Assembly: GCA_002686055.1 (NCBI GenBank)
Contig: NYZU01000001.1
Span: 24,119-77,083, forward strand
Length of the DNA stretch: 52,965 nucleotides
Reading direction: 5' to 3'
Source of the DNA: Oceanospirillaceae bacterium
GTDB taxonomy: Bacteria > Pseudomonadota > Gammaproteobacteria > Pseudomonadales > Balneatricaceae
Part shown: piece by piece, positions 17,667 to 26,983 of the stretch
How positions within the stretch are numbered: position 1 is the first letter of the stretch
Layout of the letters: the number at the start of each line of letters is the position of its first letter
Notes under the pieces: generated by a model
What the model was told of the DNA's origin: nothing
Databases searched by the model: none
Seen by the model: only the letters and a program-made list of their open reading frames with translations
Made by a program: the position numbers and the translations under genes

Positions 17667-19661
17667 TTAACCACGGGTTTTGGTAACATCGACATACAAG
17701 GTCAATTGCTGACCAGGTTGTAGATACTTTTTAAGATCACTATTCCAACGTTGGATATCTTTAACGCTTATATTAAAGCGCCAAGCAATCATCGAAAGGT
17801 TATCGCCATTACGCACTTTATAGGTGAGTTTTTTGACTACTTGGCGACTACCCGAGTTGAGTTTACTACTGGGTACACGTGGCCAAATATTTAGTTTTTG
17901 ATCAATCTGCAACAGTGACTTGGTGCCAATTTTATTCCAGTTAGCAATTTGTTTTACGGTCACTTTGTACTTTTTGGCAATGGTCCATAAGCTTTCCCCG
18001 CTAACGACCTTGTGTTCAATACGGTTGCTGGCATGGGTAGCAGAAAGTTGTTGTTGGCGTTTTAATACGCGTTGGGCGGCACTTAAGGTGTATGCTTCCG
18101 CGTTTTTACTGGCCACAGGTATCATTAGTGGCTTACCAGCGATAATTGTATTGCCCTGAAGATTATTGAGGGAGCGTATTAGGTCAACACTGACATGATA
18201 ACGCTTGCTTAATTTCAGCAAACTATCACCGGGCTGAATAATATAACGTTGCCAAGCAACTCTTTGCTGAGGATCAAGATTAGCCAAGCCTTGCTTAAAT
18301 TGATCAGCATTAGCGATTGGAATTAATAACCGATGAGGACCTTCAGGGTCCGTAGCCCATTGATTAAAGCCTGAATTTAAACGATAGATTTCATCCACAG
18401 ATATATCAGCTAATTCCGCTGCTTGGGCTAAATCAATTTGGGAGCCAGTCTCAACAATCGCAAAATAGGGTTCATTTGCTACAGTAGTTAATTTATCTGT
18501 GCCTGCATGATCAGCCACTACTTTACTTAGGCCCAATAACTTTGGTACATAATGCATGGTTTCAGTAGGTAAACTAAGAGACCAGAAGTCGGTTGGTTTG
18601 CCTTGTTTTTTATTAGCTCGGATAGCCTTAGAAACAGTGCCAGGGCCACCATTATAGGCTGCTATTGCTAATAACCAGTCACCATCAAACATGCCATGTA
18701 ACTGCTTTAAATATTTAATTGCGGCTGCTGTAGAAGCCACAACATCACGGCGCCCGTCATACCACCATGTTTGTTGTAAACCAAATAAACGTCCAGTTGA
18801 AGGGATAAACTGCCAAGCACCAGCGGCACGTCCATGGGAATAAGCAAAGGTATCAAAACCACTTTCGACAATAGGCAATAAAGCTATTTCGGCTGGCATA
18901 TCAGCAGCAAGTACCTCATGCAAAACATAATGGTAGTAACGACTGGAGCGGTTGGTTACCCGTTGCATATACTCAGTATGTTTACGATACCAAGCATCGT
19001 GTGGTTGAACTCTAGGACTTGTATGTTGGGTCAGAGCGTAATTAGCAACGGTTAATTGCCATAGATCTAAGACTGGTGCAGGTATTTCTGGTTTTGGCTC
19101 GCTAACAACGGGTTTTGCTATTGGTAATTCTTCGGTTACAGTAACTACTGAAGCCTGTTGCATAGGTTCAGTACTAATAACGGTTGGTTCAATAAGGGCT
19201 TCGTTGGTTAATTCGACAGCAGGTTCGTTAGTTGGTGCGGCTTGAGCTGCTTCTAATTCAGTGGTGACTTTAGCTTGTTTATTTGGTTCAACTACTGGCT
19301 GAACTACTGGCTGAACAGGGGTATCTATAACTGTCAGTTTAGGTGATTCATCTACTGATAAAGAAGTCGATTGTGGAACAGGTTCTTGCCATAAATCTAC
19401 AATATCGGCTGGTGAACTATTGGTTATTTCAACGGCAACGCTGGTTTCTGTAGTACTTACTTTTTCTATCGTCTTATTGGTCGGTAATTTATTTATCTCT
19501 ATAGATGACTCTACATTAGTCTCAATGGCCAATTTTTCAGATGCTGGTTGGACGCCAATTTGTTGACAGGCACTAAGAATAAGCGCACCTGAAGCGGTTA
19601 ATGCTATTCTTGTGAACCCTTTAGAAAGTTGGGTTTTAGGTGATGGTTTATACCAGAACAT
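17667..19661 (-). CDS. mltD: Membrane-bound lytic murein transglycosylase D with three LysM domains
   Basis: This 664-residue outer-membrane lipoprotein cleaves peptidoglycan to 1,6-anhydro products. The signal peptide ends in lipobox LSAC with the lipid Cys at residue 32. Residues 40-200 are a Pro/Thr/Glu/Val-rich linker. The GH23 transglycosylase domain has Glu267 (PIVESGF) and AWQFIPSTG. Three LysM repeats follow at about 472-515, 548-592 and 613-657, for glycan binding. E. coli MltD is about 450 residues with fewer LysM units, so this protein is extended at both the linker and the C-terminus. The order mltD-gloB-yafS-rnhA-dnaQ is conserved with E. coli. Confidence 0.93.
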   Translation of the reverse strand: MFWYKPSPKTQLSKGFTRIALTASGALILSACQQIGVQPASEKLAIETNVESSIEINKLPTNKTIEKVSTTETSVAVEITNSSPADIVDLWQEPVPQSTSLSVDESPKLTVIDTPVQPVVQPVVEPNKQAKVTTELEAAQAAPTNEPAVELTNEALIEPTVISTEPMQQASVVTVTEELPIAKPVVSEPKPEIPAPVLDLWQLTVANYALTQHTSPRVQPHDAWYRKHTEYMQRVTNRSSRYYHYVLHEVLAADMPAEIALLPIVESGFDTFAYSHGRAAGAWQFIPSTGRLFGLQQTWWYDGRRDVVASTAAAIKYLKQLHGMFDGDWLLAIAAYNGGPGTVSKAIRANKKQGKPTDFWSLSLPTETMHYVPKLLGLSKVVADHAGTDKLTTVANEPYFAIVETGSQIDLAQAAELADISVDEIYRLNSGFNQWATDPEGPHRLLIPIANADQFKQGLANLDPQQRVAWQRYIIQPGDSLLKLSKRYHVSVDLIRSLNNLQGNTIIAGKPLMIPVASKNAEAYTLSAAQRVLKRQQQLSATHASNRIEHKVVSGESLWTIAKKYKVTVKQIANWNKIGTKSLLQIDQKLNIWPRVPSSKLNSGSRQVVKKLTYKVRNGDNLSMIAWRFNISVKDIQRWNSDLKKYLQPGQQLTLYVDVTKTRG

Positions 19662-19863
19662 AGATGATCAAATGGAGCCTGTCAAAAGCAGGCCATTGTA
19701 GGCTGGACATGGTTATTTTGCAAGATAAAGCCTTATTTCTGGTCCCTTTGATAGCAAAAAAATAGATCTAGAAATTGCATATTAAGGCTATATTTATTTG
19801 GTATTATCTAAGCCTTATATGCTTATTGAAAATAAAGTGAATATTAATAAGGTATTAGAATTT

Positions 19864-20640
19864 TTAAAATTGATTTTTCCACTCTCTTAAAGTACCAAAC
19901 ACAGCCGCTGGATGAGTCAACGACTGCTGAGCTTTTTGCTTGGCTGCCTCAATCACAGTTGGTACATGACAACGTAAGAAAGGATTAATTAATGCTTCCT
20001 CACCTAAGGTTGTGGGTAAACTAGGTAACTCTTGCTGGCGTTTAATGCGAATATGATTAATAGCCTGTTTAATATCCTCATTATCAGGTTCAACAGCCCT
20101 AGCAAAAGCTAAGTTGGCTAGACTATATTCATGGGCTGGGTAGGCTTTTACATGTTTAGGTAAAGCCATAAGTTTTTGCAAAGACTGATGCATTTGTTCA
20201 TGAGTACCTTCAAATACGCGCCCACATCCAGCTAAAAAGAGTGTATCACCACAAAAAAGTTGTTGGTTATGCTGATCATAAAATGCGACATGATCTAAGG
20301 TATGGCCTGGGATGGCAAGCATTTGAAATTCTTGTCCTAAAACCCCGAAACAATCACTTTCTCTAAGCTTATGGGTAATCCCTTTATAGTGGCTTTGATG
20401 ATTTCCATATATAGGTATATTTGGGTAACTTTGTAATAACTCACTGATGCCATTAGTATGATCATAGTGGTGATGAGTGACCAAGATGGCAACTAACTTA
20501 TAACCATGCTTGTCTAAATAGGCAAGCACTACCTGAGCATCACCGGGATCAACAACCACAGCTTGTTTTTGCTGTGTATTGCTTATACACCAAATATAAT
20601 TGTCGTCAAAAGCGTTAAGTGGTGTAATAGTATTGGTCAT
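19864..20640 (-). CDS. gloB: Hydroxyacylglutathione hydrolase (glyoxalase II)
   Basis: This 258-residue metallo-beta-lactamase-fold enzyme hydrolyses S-lactoylglutathione to lactate and glutathione in methylglyoxal detoxification. The binuclear metal motif THHHYDH is at 55-61. GHTLDHVAFY, CGDTLF and the C-terminal RCHVPTV complete the family pattern, and the length is standard. AAGGAT lies just before the ATG at 20640. It is divergent from yafS with a 72-base shared promoter region and probably reads toward mltD across a 202-base gap. The glyoxalase I gene is not in the window. A glutathione reductase gene lies 15 kb away. Confidence 0.96.
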   Translation of the reverse strand: MTNTITPLNAFDDNYIWCISNTQQKQAVVVDPGDAQVVLAYLDKHGYKLVAILVTHHHYDHTNGISELLQSYPNIPIYGNHQSHYKGITHKLRESDCFGVLGQEFQMLAIPGHTLDHVAFYDQHNQQLFCGDTLFLAGCGRVFEGTHEQMHQSLQKLMALPKHVKAYPAHEYSLANLAFARAVEPDNEDIKQAINHIRIKRQQELPSLPTTLGEEALINPFLRCHVPTVIEAAKQKAQQSLTHPAAVFGTLREWKNQF

Positions 20641-20712
20641 CAGAGATCCTTGGATCTTTTTTAGTTAGACTATAGTTGCCATTGCCTGGAGCCAACTGGA
20701 ACTTATATTAGT

Positions 20713-21480
20713 ATGCAGATTCACGGTCTAAAAAGCTACGATCAAGCCCAATTAAACATGGAAGATTGGCTGCTTACGCCCCTAGGAAGTGCTTTATTAA
20801 GTGCCGAGAACGCCGTTATTGAAGATCATCTTAAACAATGTTTTGGAGTTTATAGGGTGCATGTTGGGCCAGGTGCACACACCAGTGTTAAGGCACAGGC
20901 GAATATGCCTCGCAGCATTTTATTAAGTGCAAATACGACGGCTGATAGCCACGTAATTATGGATCCTCACAATCTGCCTTTAGCCACCAATTCTGTTCAT
21001 GCTCTTGTTATTCAGCATGCCTTTGATATTGCCAAGGATCCAAGGGACTTATTGCGTGAAGCGGCTCGTGTTGTTATGCCTGGCGGGCGCGTGATTATTT
21101 GTGGATTTAATCCCTATAGTTGGTGGGGCTTATGGCGATTGTTGCGATTTAAAAAGGGTAGCCCTTGGCAATTTCGCTTTTTAGCAGCCCGAAGATTATT
21201 GGATTGGTTAAGCTTATTAAATTTTAAAATGGTGCAATTTGACACACGCTTTTATCGTTTACCCATAAATCACGACAAATGGCTCCAGTCAGCTGATAGA
21301 ATAGGCGCCTCTAGCAAAGGTTTAGCAAAACATTTAGGTGCAGTTTACGTAATGAGTGCGGTAAAACAAGAAACCCGGTTACGCAATCATAAACCCTCTT
21401 GGCGAGCCAAGATCCGCCGCCCACAGGTAGGTTTAGCTGCTGTTGAAGGGCAGCCACAATCGAGACAAAAAAATGGATGA
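20713..21480 (+). CDS. yafS: YafS-like SAM-methyltransferase-fold protein
   Basis: This 255-residue protein has the C-terminal half of a class I methyltransferase fold: [22 protein letters not shown], then [28 protein letters not shown] and LDWLSLLNF. These match E. coli YafS, which sits in the same place between gloB and rnhA. Motif I, which normally binds SAM, is degenerate here (VHVGPGAHT), with no clear acidic residue after the next strand. Activity is therefore uncertain, and the function of YafS is not known to me. Its last codons overlap the rnhA start by eight bases, indicating coupled translation. Confidence 0.85.
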   Translation: MQIHGLKSYDQAQLNMEDWLLTPLGSALLSAENAVIEDHLKQCFGVYRVHVGPGAHTSVKAQANMPRSILLSANTTADSHVIMDPHNLPLATNSVHALVIQHAFDIAKDPRDLLREAARVVMPGGRVIICGFNPYSWWGLWRLLRFKKGSPWQFRFLAARRLLDWLSLLNFKMVQFDTRFYRLPINHDKWLQSADRIGASSKGLAKHLGAVYVMSAVKQETRLRNHKPSWRAKIRRPQVGLAAVEGQPQSRQKNG

Positions 21481-21907
21481 AGTTGAAATGTTTACAGATG
21501 GAGCCTGCAAAGGTAATCCAGGCCCCGGCGGTTGGGGGGTGTTATTGCGCTATAAGGAGCAAGAGAAACGTCTGCATGGTGGCGAAGCAGTTACCACCAA
21601 TAACCGTATGGAATTGATGGCAGCGATTAAAGGCCTAATGGCTCTTAAGCGTCCTTGTGTAGTGCAGTTAACAACGGATTCACAATATGTGCGTCAAGGT
21701 ATCACCGAATGGATTCATAATTGGAAAGCCAAGGGCTGGATGAATGCTGCTCGCAAACCAGTTAAAAATGCTGACCTATGGCAACAATTAGACCGTCAGG
21801 TACAAGAACATGAGGTACATTGGCATTGGGTTAAAGGCCATAGTGGCCATGAGGAAAACGAAATTGCAGACCAACTGGCTAATTTGGGCGCTGCTGAGCA
21901 AATGTAA
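21473..21907 (+). CDS. rnhA: Ribonuclease HI
   Basis: This enzyme degrades the RNA strand of RNA-DNA hybrids such as R-loops and primers. The metal-binding carboxylates are visible at Asp9 ([14 protein letters not shown]), Glu47 ([10 protein letters not shown]), Asp69 (TTDSQYV) and the late Asp in [10 protein letters not shown]. The handle region ([16 protein letters not shown]) is present, as in E. coli. I place the start at ATG 21473, which gives the standard short N-terminus (144 residues). A TTG at 21443 would add ten residues inside yafS. It is followed by dnaQ on the same strand 30 bases later. In E. coli these two genes are divergent. Confidence 0.95.
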   Translation: MDEVEMFTDGACKGNPGPGGWGVLLRYKEQEKRLHGGEAVTTNNRMELMAAIKGLMALKRPCVVQLTTDSQYVRQGITEWIHNWKAKGWMNAARKPVKNADLWQQLDRQVQEHEVHWHWVKGHSGHEENEIADQLANLGAAEQM

Positions 21908-21937
21908 TCTAGATTACACTATTGGAGAATATAAATT

Positions 21938-22681
21938 GTGGCAAGAATAGTAGTACTTGATACAGAAACCACAGGCTTAGACCCCAAACGTGGCGATAAA
22001 CTAGTCGAAATCGGTGCGGTCGAGATGATTAATCGCCGCCTTACAGGCAATAATTATCATCAATATATCCAGCCTGAGCGTGATGTACCTATGGAAGCCC
22101 AAGCTGTGCATGGAATCACCGATGAATTTTTGGCAGATAAGCCTGTGTTTGCTGCCATTGCTGACGATTTTCTGTCCTTTGTTGATGGTGCCGAACTAAT
22201 TATTCATAACGCTCCATTTGATGTGGGCTTTTTAAATAATGAACTGCAGATGCTGGCCAAGTCTAGGGGCATCAAATTACCCATGATTGGTGATATTTGT
22301 GATATTAACGATTCCTTAGTCTTAGCCAGACAAAAACACCCTGGACAGAAGAATAATCTGGATGCTTTATGTCGCCGTTACTTTATTGATAATGGTCATC
22401 GTGAGCTCCATGGCGCGTTATTGGACGCAGAGATATTAGCTGATGTCTATTTAGCCATGACCGGTGGGCAAACCAACTTACTATTATCGGATGATGACGA
22501 TGATAGTAATATTGGTCAGCATACAACGGACATTAAAAACACCGTCGACGGCCAAGGTTTGCAAACTCTGTATGCCAATGCAGATGAGTTAACAGCTCAT
22601 GCTAATAAGCTGGCTGTGGTAGCAGAGGCTGCAGGCGATCAAAGTCTATGGCAGCAAATGGACAAGACAGACGTTGTCTAA
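21938..22681 (+). CDS. dnaQ: DNA polymerase III epsilon subunit (proofreading exonuclease)
   Basis: This 247-residue DEDDh 3'-5' exonuclease proofreads for the replicative polymerase. Motif Exo I is VLDTETTGLDP (residues 6-16), Exo II is HNAPFDVGFLNNE and Exo III is HRELHGALLDAEILADVYL. A clamp-binding-like QTNLLL follows at about residue 183, in the same place as the E. coli epsilon motif. An acidic linker and a C-terminal tail then lead to the presumed polymerase-binding segment. The start is GTG 21938 with GGAG ten bases upstream. It ends at a strong terminator. Confidence 0.95.
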   Translation: MARIVVLDTETTGLDPKRGDKLVEIGAVEMINRRLTGNNYHQYIQPERDVPMEAQAVHGITDEFLADKPVFAAIADDFLSFVDGAELIIHNAPFDVGFLNNELQMLAKSRGIKLPMIGDICDINDSLVLARQKHPGQKNNLDALCRRYFIDNGHRELHGALLDAEILADVYLAMTGGQTNLLLSDDDDDSNIGQHTTDIKNTVDGQGLQTLYANADELTAHANKLAVVAEAAGDQSLWQQMDKTDVV

Positions 22682-22708
22682 CTGACAATTTTATCGGTAG
22701 AGTAAGTT

Positions 22709-22739
22709 AAAAAAAACCACTCAAAAGAGTGGCTTTTTT
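22709..22739. terminator. Bidirectional terminator between dnaQ and nhaB
   Basis: CCACTC (22717-22722) pairs with GAGTGG (22727-22732) around AAAA, with an A-run before and a T-run after. It serves the convergent dnaQ and nhaB genes. Confidence 0.9.
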
Positions 22740-22774
22740 GTGCGTATCGTTAAATACAACGATGGCTAAAAGCT

Positions 22775-24280
22775 TTACAGCATATAAAGTACAGCAAAGT
22801 AGCCTACAATACTCATGGTAATAGTGTAAGGCAGTGCCATATAAACCATGGTGCCATAGGATAGACGAATCAATGGCGCCAAAGCCGATGTGAGTAAGAA
22901 TAAGAAGGCTGCTTGGCCATTAGGCGTTGCCACACTTGGTATATTAGTACCGGTATTAATGGCAATGGCAAGGGTCTCAAAGTGAGCCCGATCAATGATG
23001 CCATCATCAAAGGCCGCTTTCACTTCATTAATATAAATAGTGGCGACAAATACATTGTCACTAATTGCCGAAAGAATACCGTTTGCTACAAAGAAGACAC
23101 TAGGTTGGATAGCTCTTTCCAGGGTCAACACGTAGTCAATAACGGGATTAAATAAGTGTTGTTCATGAATAACAGTCACGATGGCAAAAAATACCACCAA
23201 CAAAGCAGTAAAGGGCAGTGCTTCCTCAAAAGCGTGGCCAATTTGATGCTCCTCAATAATGCCATTAAAGGCTGTCAACAAGATAATAATCATTAAACCG
23301 ATAAGGCCGACTTCGGCAACATGAAAAGCCAAAGCAAAAACCAGCATTAATGCCACAATAACTTGCACAATCATGGCGGCTTTGTCGCGATAAGTACGCT
23401 TGCCTTTTTCGCCTTTGGCAAAGTCTTCTAAAATCTCACGCACAGACGCAGGCAGCTTGGAACCATAGCCAAAGATTTTTAACTTCTCAGTGAAGAAGCA
23501 GGTAATGATACCCATAACAAGAACGGGCATGGTGACTGGTGCCATAGTGATAAAGAACTCAAAAAAGCTCCAACCCGCTTTTTCAGCAATCAAAAGGTTC
23601 TGGGGTTCACCCACTAGTGTGGTGACACCACCTAAGGCGGTACCAACGGCACCATGCATAATTAAACTACGCAGGAAAGCACGAAATTCAGCCAGTTCAG
23701 CACGTTGATCCTCACGTACTTGATCGTCATTGGATTGGTCATGACCATGAGCACCGGCCATAGAAACAGCCTTATGGTAAACACTATAAAAGCCAACTGA
23801 TACCGTAATAAGTACAGCAGTTACGGTTAAAGCATCAAGAAAAGCCGATAGCACAGCCGCTGACAAACTGAATAATAAGGATAATAAGGTTTTCGAACGC
23901 ACGCTGATTAACAAGCGCGTAAATACCGCTAGCAACATGTTCTTCATAAAGTAGATACCAGCCACCATAAACATCAACAGGAGAATAACCTGTAAATTAG
24001 CCGATACTTCATGATAAACCCCATCTGGTGTGGCCAAGCCAATAGCAATTGCCTCTATGGCTAGTAAGCCACCAGGCTGCAAAGGGTAGCACTTAAGGGC
24101 CAGTGCAAGGGTAAATATAAACTCAAATATTAAAGCCCAGCCTGCTACGGTGGGGCCGGCAATAAAGAGTAAAATTGGATTGACGATTAGAAAGCCTAAA
24201 ATTACCTGCTTGTACCAGGTAGGTGAATTGCCCAAGAAGTTCTGTCGCAAGGCATGAAACAGGTTAGTGGCTTGTTGCAT
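22775..24280 (-). CDS. nhaB: Na+/H+ antiporter NhaB
   Basis: This 501-residue inner-membrane antiporter exports Na+ in exchange for protons. It has about twelve hydrophobic segments. The start [31 protein letters not shown], the segment [25 protein letters not shown] and the C-terminal [15 protein letters not shown] and [21 protein letters not shown] are all hallmarks of NhaB and the wider ion-transporter superfamily. AGGAT lies upstream of the ATG at 24280. It is divergent from nudC. Sodium handling fits a marine or brackish habitat, though NhaB also occurs in enteric bacteria. Confidence 0.95.
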   Translation of the reverse strand: MQQATNLFHALRQNFLGNSPTWYKQVILGFLIVNPILLFIAGPTVAGWALIFEFIFTLALALKCYPLQPGGLLAIEAIAIGLATPDGVYHEVSANLQVILLLMFMVAGIYFMKNMLLAVFTRLLISVRSKTLLSLLFSLSAAVLSAFLDALTVTAVLITVSVGFYSVYHKAVSMAGAHGHDQSNDDQVREDQRAELAEFRAFLRSLIMHGAVGTALGGVTTLVGEPQNLLIAEKAGWSFFEFFITMAPVTMPVLVMGIITCFFTEKLKIFGYGSKLPASVREILEDFAKGEKGKRTYRDKAAMIVQVIVALMLVFALAFHVAEVGLIGLMIIILLTAFNGIIEEHQIGHAFEEALPFTALLVVFFAIVTVIHEQHLFNPVIDYVLTLERAIQPSVFFVANGILSAISDNVFVATIYINEVKAAFDDGIIDRAHFETLAIAINTGTNIPSVATPNGQAAFLFLLTSALAPLIRLSYGTMVYMALPYTITMSIVGYFAVLYML

Positions 24281-24436
24281 ATGTGCTAATCCTATAAGAT
24301 TTAAATGTTTGCGCTGGGGGTGAAGCCAAGGTTTAATTTTTGGCTAACCAATAAGCTTTGTAAGCAAATTTTGACGCGCATATTTTAAACTTTTATGCCT
24401 CTTTTTTCAATCTGAGTTAGTCCTAAGGTCGCAATT

Positions 24437-25237
24437 ATGCTAATAAAAAATCGCACAGCAACCAAAGCTATAAATAAGCGTTATATCTATGCTCAGGATG
24501 GACAACTTTTATTATCGAAACAGGGCAATTGGTTACATACCGATGCTAGTCAAATGGCCTATGCTGATTGGTTTCCAGAGCCTTTATTAGTTGCTGAATG
24601 GGCTGGAGAAGATATTTACCTAGAAGTAATTGCGGAACATTTAGAAACGCCACTTACGCCTTATCATGGACGTGAAATGATGTCTCAACTGACAGGTTCA
24701 GAAACTGACCTGTTAGGGCGCGCCTTGCAGTTGAGCCATTGGCTAAAGGATCATCAATACTGTGGTCGCTGCGGCCATGTTAATAAGTTGCTTCAAGGTG
24801 AGTATGGTATGGGTTGTCCAGCCTGTGGGCACAAGCAATATCCGCGTTTATCACCTTGCATCATTGTCGCGGTAAATGGACCTAATGGCGTCTTATTAGG
24901 CCATAACAAGCGTTTTCCTGCAGGTCGCTATAGCGTGCTTGCTGGATTTGTTGAAGCTGGCGAAACAGTAGAGGCAGCAGTGCATCGTGAAGTTTTGGAA
25001 GAAGTTGGCATAAGCATAACTAATCTACGCTATATAGACAGCCAGTCTTGGTCTTTCCCTCACTCATTGATGCTTGGCTTTTTAGCCGATTATGAAGCAG
25101 GGGATATTAAGGTTGATAACACGGAAATTGATCACGCTGATTGGTTTCAGGAAGATAATTTACCTGATTTGCCTCCTAGCTTTTCTATCGCCAGACAATT
25201 AATAGAATTAGCTTTGAAGAAACAGACCAAAGCCTAA
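24437..25237 (+). CDS. nudC: NADH pyrophosphatase NudC (NAD-capped RNA decapping)
   Basis: This 266-residue Nudix hydrolase splits NADH to NMNH and AMP and removes NAD caps from RNA. The zinc ribbon cysteines are C109, C112, C127 and C130 (CGRC...CPAC). The Nudix box runs from G170 to I192 with the expected REVLEEVG core. The NudC-specific SQSWSFPHS follows at about 203-211, in place of the common SQPWPFPxS. The final codons form the left arm of its own terminator. Confidence 0.94.
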   Translation: MLIKNRTATKAINKRYIYAQDGQLLLSKQGNWLHTDASQMAYADWFPEPLLVAEWAGEDIYLEVIAEHLETPLTPYHGREMMSQLTGSETDLLGRALQLSHWLKDHQYCGRCGHVNKLLQGEYGMGCPACGHKQYPRLSPCIIVAVNGPNGVLLGHNKRFPAGRYSVLAGFVEAGETVEAAVHREVLEEVGISITNLRYIDSQSWSFPHSLMLGFLADYEAGDIKVDNTEIDHADWFQEDNLPDLPPSFSIARQLIELALKKQTKA

Positions 25238-25256
25238 TCAGACTAGGCTTTGTTTT
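25229..25256 (+). terminator. nudC terminator overlapping its stop codon
   Basis: AAAGCCTA (25229-25236) pairs with TAGGCTTT (25244-25251), followed by GTTTT. The left arm lies inside the last nudC codons. The SCP2 gene ends only a few bases farther on the other strand. Confidence 0.75.
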
Positions 25257-25263
25257 AGATTAA

Positions 25264-25578
25264 TTAGTCTAAATCAAATAACTGGCCGATCTGAGTGCCT
25301 AACATAACATCACCCTCAGCTTGCAAGCGGCCAGTCATAAAGGCCTGCATACCATCTAGTTCACCACTAACGATCGCTTTAAGTGTATCCACATCCATTA
25401 TCATAGTGATATCTGGATCGTCATGCTCACCAACAGCAGCTGTACAATTTTCATCAGCAATAGAAATATAAAAATCATCGTCACCATCAATCTTGAATTG
25501 AAAAGTGGCGTCTAAATCATCGGCAGCATCGGCGTTAAATGCACCTGCTAAACGAGACATTATCTCTGCTACAGCCAT
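25264..25578 (-). CDS. SCP2 sterol-carrier domain protein
   Basis: This 104-residue stand-alone SCP2 domain (PF02036) starts MAVAEIMSRLAGAFN and contains the typical DPDITMIMDVDTLKAIVSGELDGMQAFMTGRLQAEGDVMLGTQIGQLF. Such proteins bind lipids or acyl-CoAs in a hydrophobic tunnel. Bacterial single-domain versions have no settled role. It is acidic overall. AAGGAAAA precedes its ATG at 25578. It is convergent with nudC and divergent from sohB. Confidence 0.92.
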   Translation of the reverse strand: MAVAEIMSRLAGAFNADAADDLDATFQFKIDGDDDFYISIADENCTAAVGEHDDPDITMIMDVDTLKAIVSGELDGMQAFMTGRLQAEGDVMLGTQIGQLFDLD

Positions 25579-25783
25579 GTTATTTTCCTTGTAATTGGTT
25601 TAAGTGAGACGATTTTAAATTGAAAATTTTTAGAAATCAAACATGTGTTTGAAATTATCCTCTTACTATTGGTAGTAATGCTTGTTTAATAACCTTAAGC
25701 ACCTTATAAAGTAATGCATAAGATGTTTTAAGCCACTAGGCTGCAATTGACGTGTATTTACTGCGTCCATAAAGGAGTAAAGT

Positions 25784-26860
25784 TTGGAATTATTACAGGA
25801 ATATGGTTTGTTTCTAGCGAAGGCTGTAACCGTGGTTGTGGCTATTGGTGCGATTATTGGTTTAGTTGCTATGGCTGGGCAAGCTAAACGTGCTAGTAAA
25901 CAAGGTTTTATTCAAGTGCGCAAATATAATGATGATATTACCAATATGGGCGAAACTATTGAAAATATGACCATGGATAAGTTTCAGCTCAAACAACGAC
26001 GCAAGGCACAGCAAAAAAAGCAGAAACAAGAACTTAAACAAGCCAAACAAGAAGCTAAAAAAAGTAAAGTGGCGAAAGAGGAAAATACCGATGATATTAA
26101 AGCTCAGCATTATGTATTAGATTTTGATGGTGATATCCGCGCATCCGAGGTGGATAAATTACGCATGGAAATTAGTGCTATTTTGGCCGTTGCTAATAAG
26201 CAGGATGAAATTATTGTCCGTTTGGAATCGGCTGGTGGTATGGTGCATTCCTATGGCCTTGCTGCTTCCCAGTTAGCCCGTATTCGTAAGGCCGACTTAA
26301 ATCTTACTATCTGTATTGATAAAGTAGCTGCCAGTGGTGGCTATATGATGGCTTGTTTAGCGAATAAGATCATTGCTGCCCCTTTTGCCATTGTGGGTTC
26401 TATAGGTGTAGTAGCGCAAGTCCCTAATATTCATAAGTTACTAAAAAAGCATGATATTGATGTGGAAGTGTTAACTGCGGGAGAACACAAACGTACTTTG
26501 ACAATGTTGGGGGAGAATACCCGTAAAGGCAAAGATAAGTTTATGGAAGACCTGCAAATAACCCATGACTTGTTTAAAGATTGGGTCTCTGAGCAACGCC
26601 CACAGGTTAATATCAAGGAAGTCGCCAATGGCGATGTATGGTATGGCCAACAGGCTCTTAATAATCATCTGGTGGACGCATTAGGCACTTCTGATGACTA
26701 CTTACAACAACTCACTAAAGATAAAGCGGCAGTGATTTTAGTTTCCTACGAAGAGAAAAAATCCGTGGGAGAGAAACTGGGTTTGGCGGCGGCTAGTGCA
26801 TTTGAAACTTTATCCGCGCGCTTTTGGACTCGATCTAACCAAAATGATGTGCAGCATTAG
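25784..26860 (+). CDS. sohB: Inner-membrane serine protease SohB
   Basis: This 358-residue signal-peptide-peptidase-like protease of family S49 has an N-terminal membrane anchor at about residues 10-30. A Lys/Gln-rich coiled stretch follows (residues 65-100). The protease domain has the nucleophile Ser184 (KVAASGGYMMA) and the general base Lys236 (GEHKRTLTMLGENTRKGK), a Ser-Lys dyad as in SppA. GSIGVVAQVPN is also conserved. The start is TTG 25784 with AAAGGAGT just upstream. The substrate is unknown. The E. coli homologue is named for suppression of htrA loss. Confidence 0.94.
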   Translation: MELLQEYGLFLAKAVTVVVAIGAIIGLVAMAGQAKRASKQGFIQVRKYNDDITNMGETIENMTMDKFQLKQRRKAQQKKQKQELKQAKQEAKKSKVAKEENTDDIKAQHYVLDFDGDIRASEVDKLRMEISAILAVANKQDEIIVRLESAGGMVHSYGLAASQLARIRKADLNLTICIDKVAASGGYMMACLANKIIAAPFAIVGSIGVVAQVPNIHKLLKKHDIDVEVLTAGEHKRTLTMLGENTRKGKDKFMEDLQITHDLFKDWVSEQRPQVNIKEVANGDVWYGQQALNNHLVDALGTSDDYLQQLTKDKAAVILVSYEEKKSVGEKLGLAAASAFETLSARFWTRSNQNDVQH

Positions 26861-26983
26861 TGATTATGCAGACAGATAGGACGAATAGCCTTATTAAATT
26901 TACCTATCAAGTCAAATTTGGTCATGGTTATAGTGTATCTGCGCAGGGTATAAAAATTTTGCCACTCTAGCGAATTCATTACT

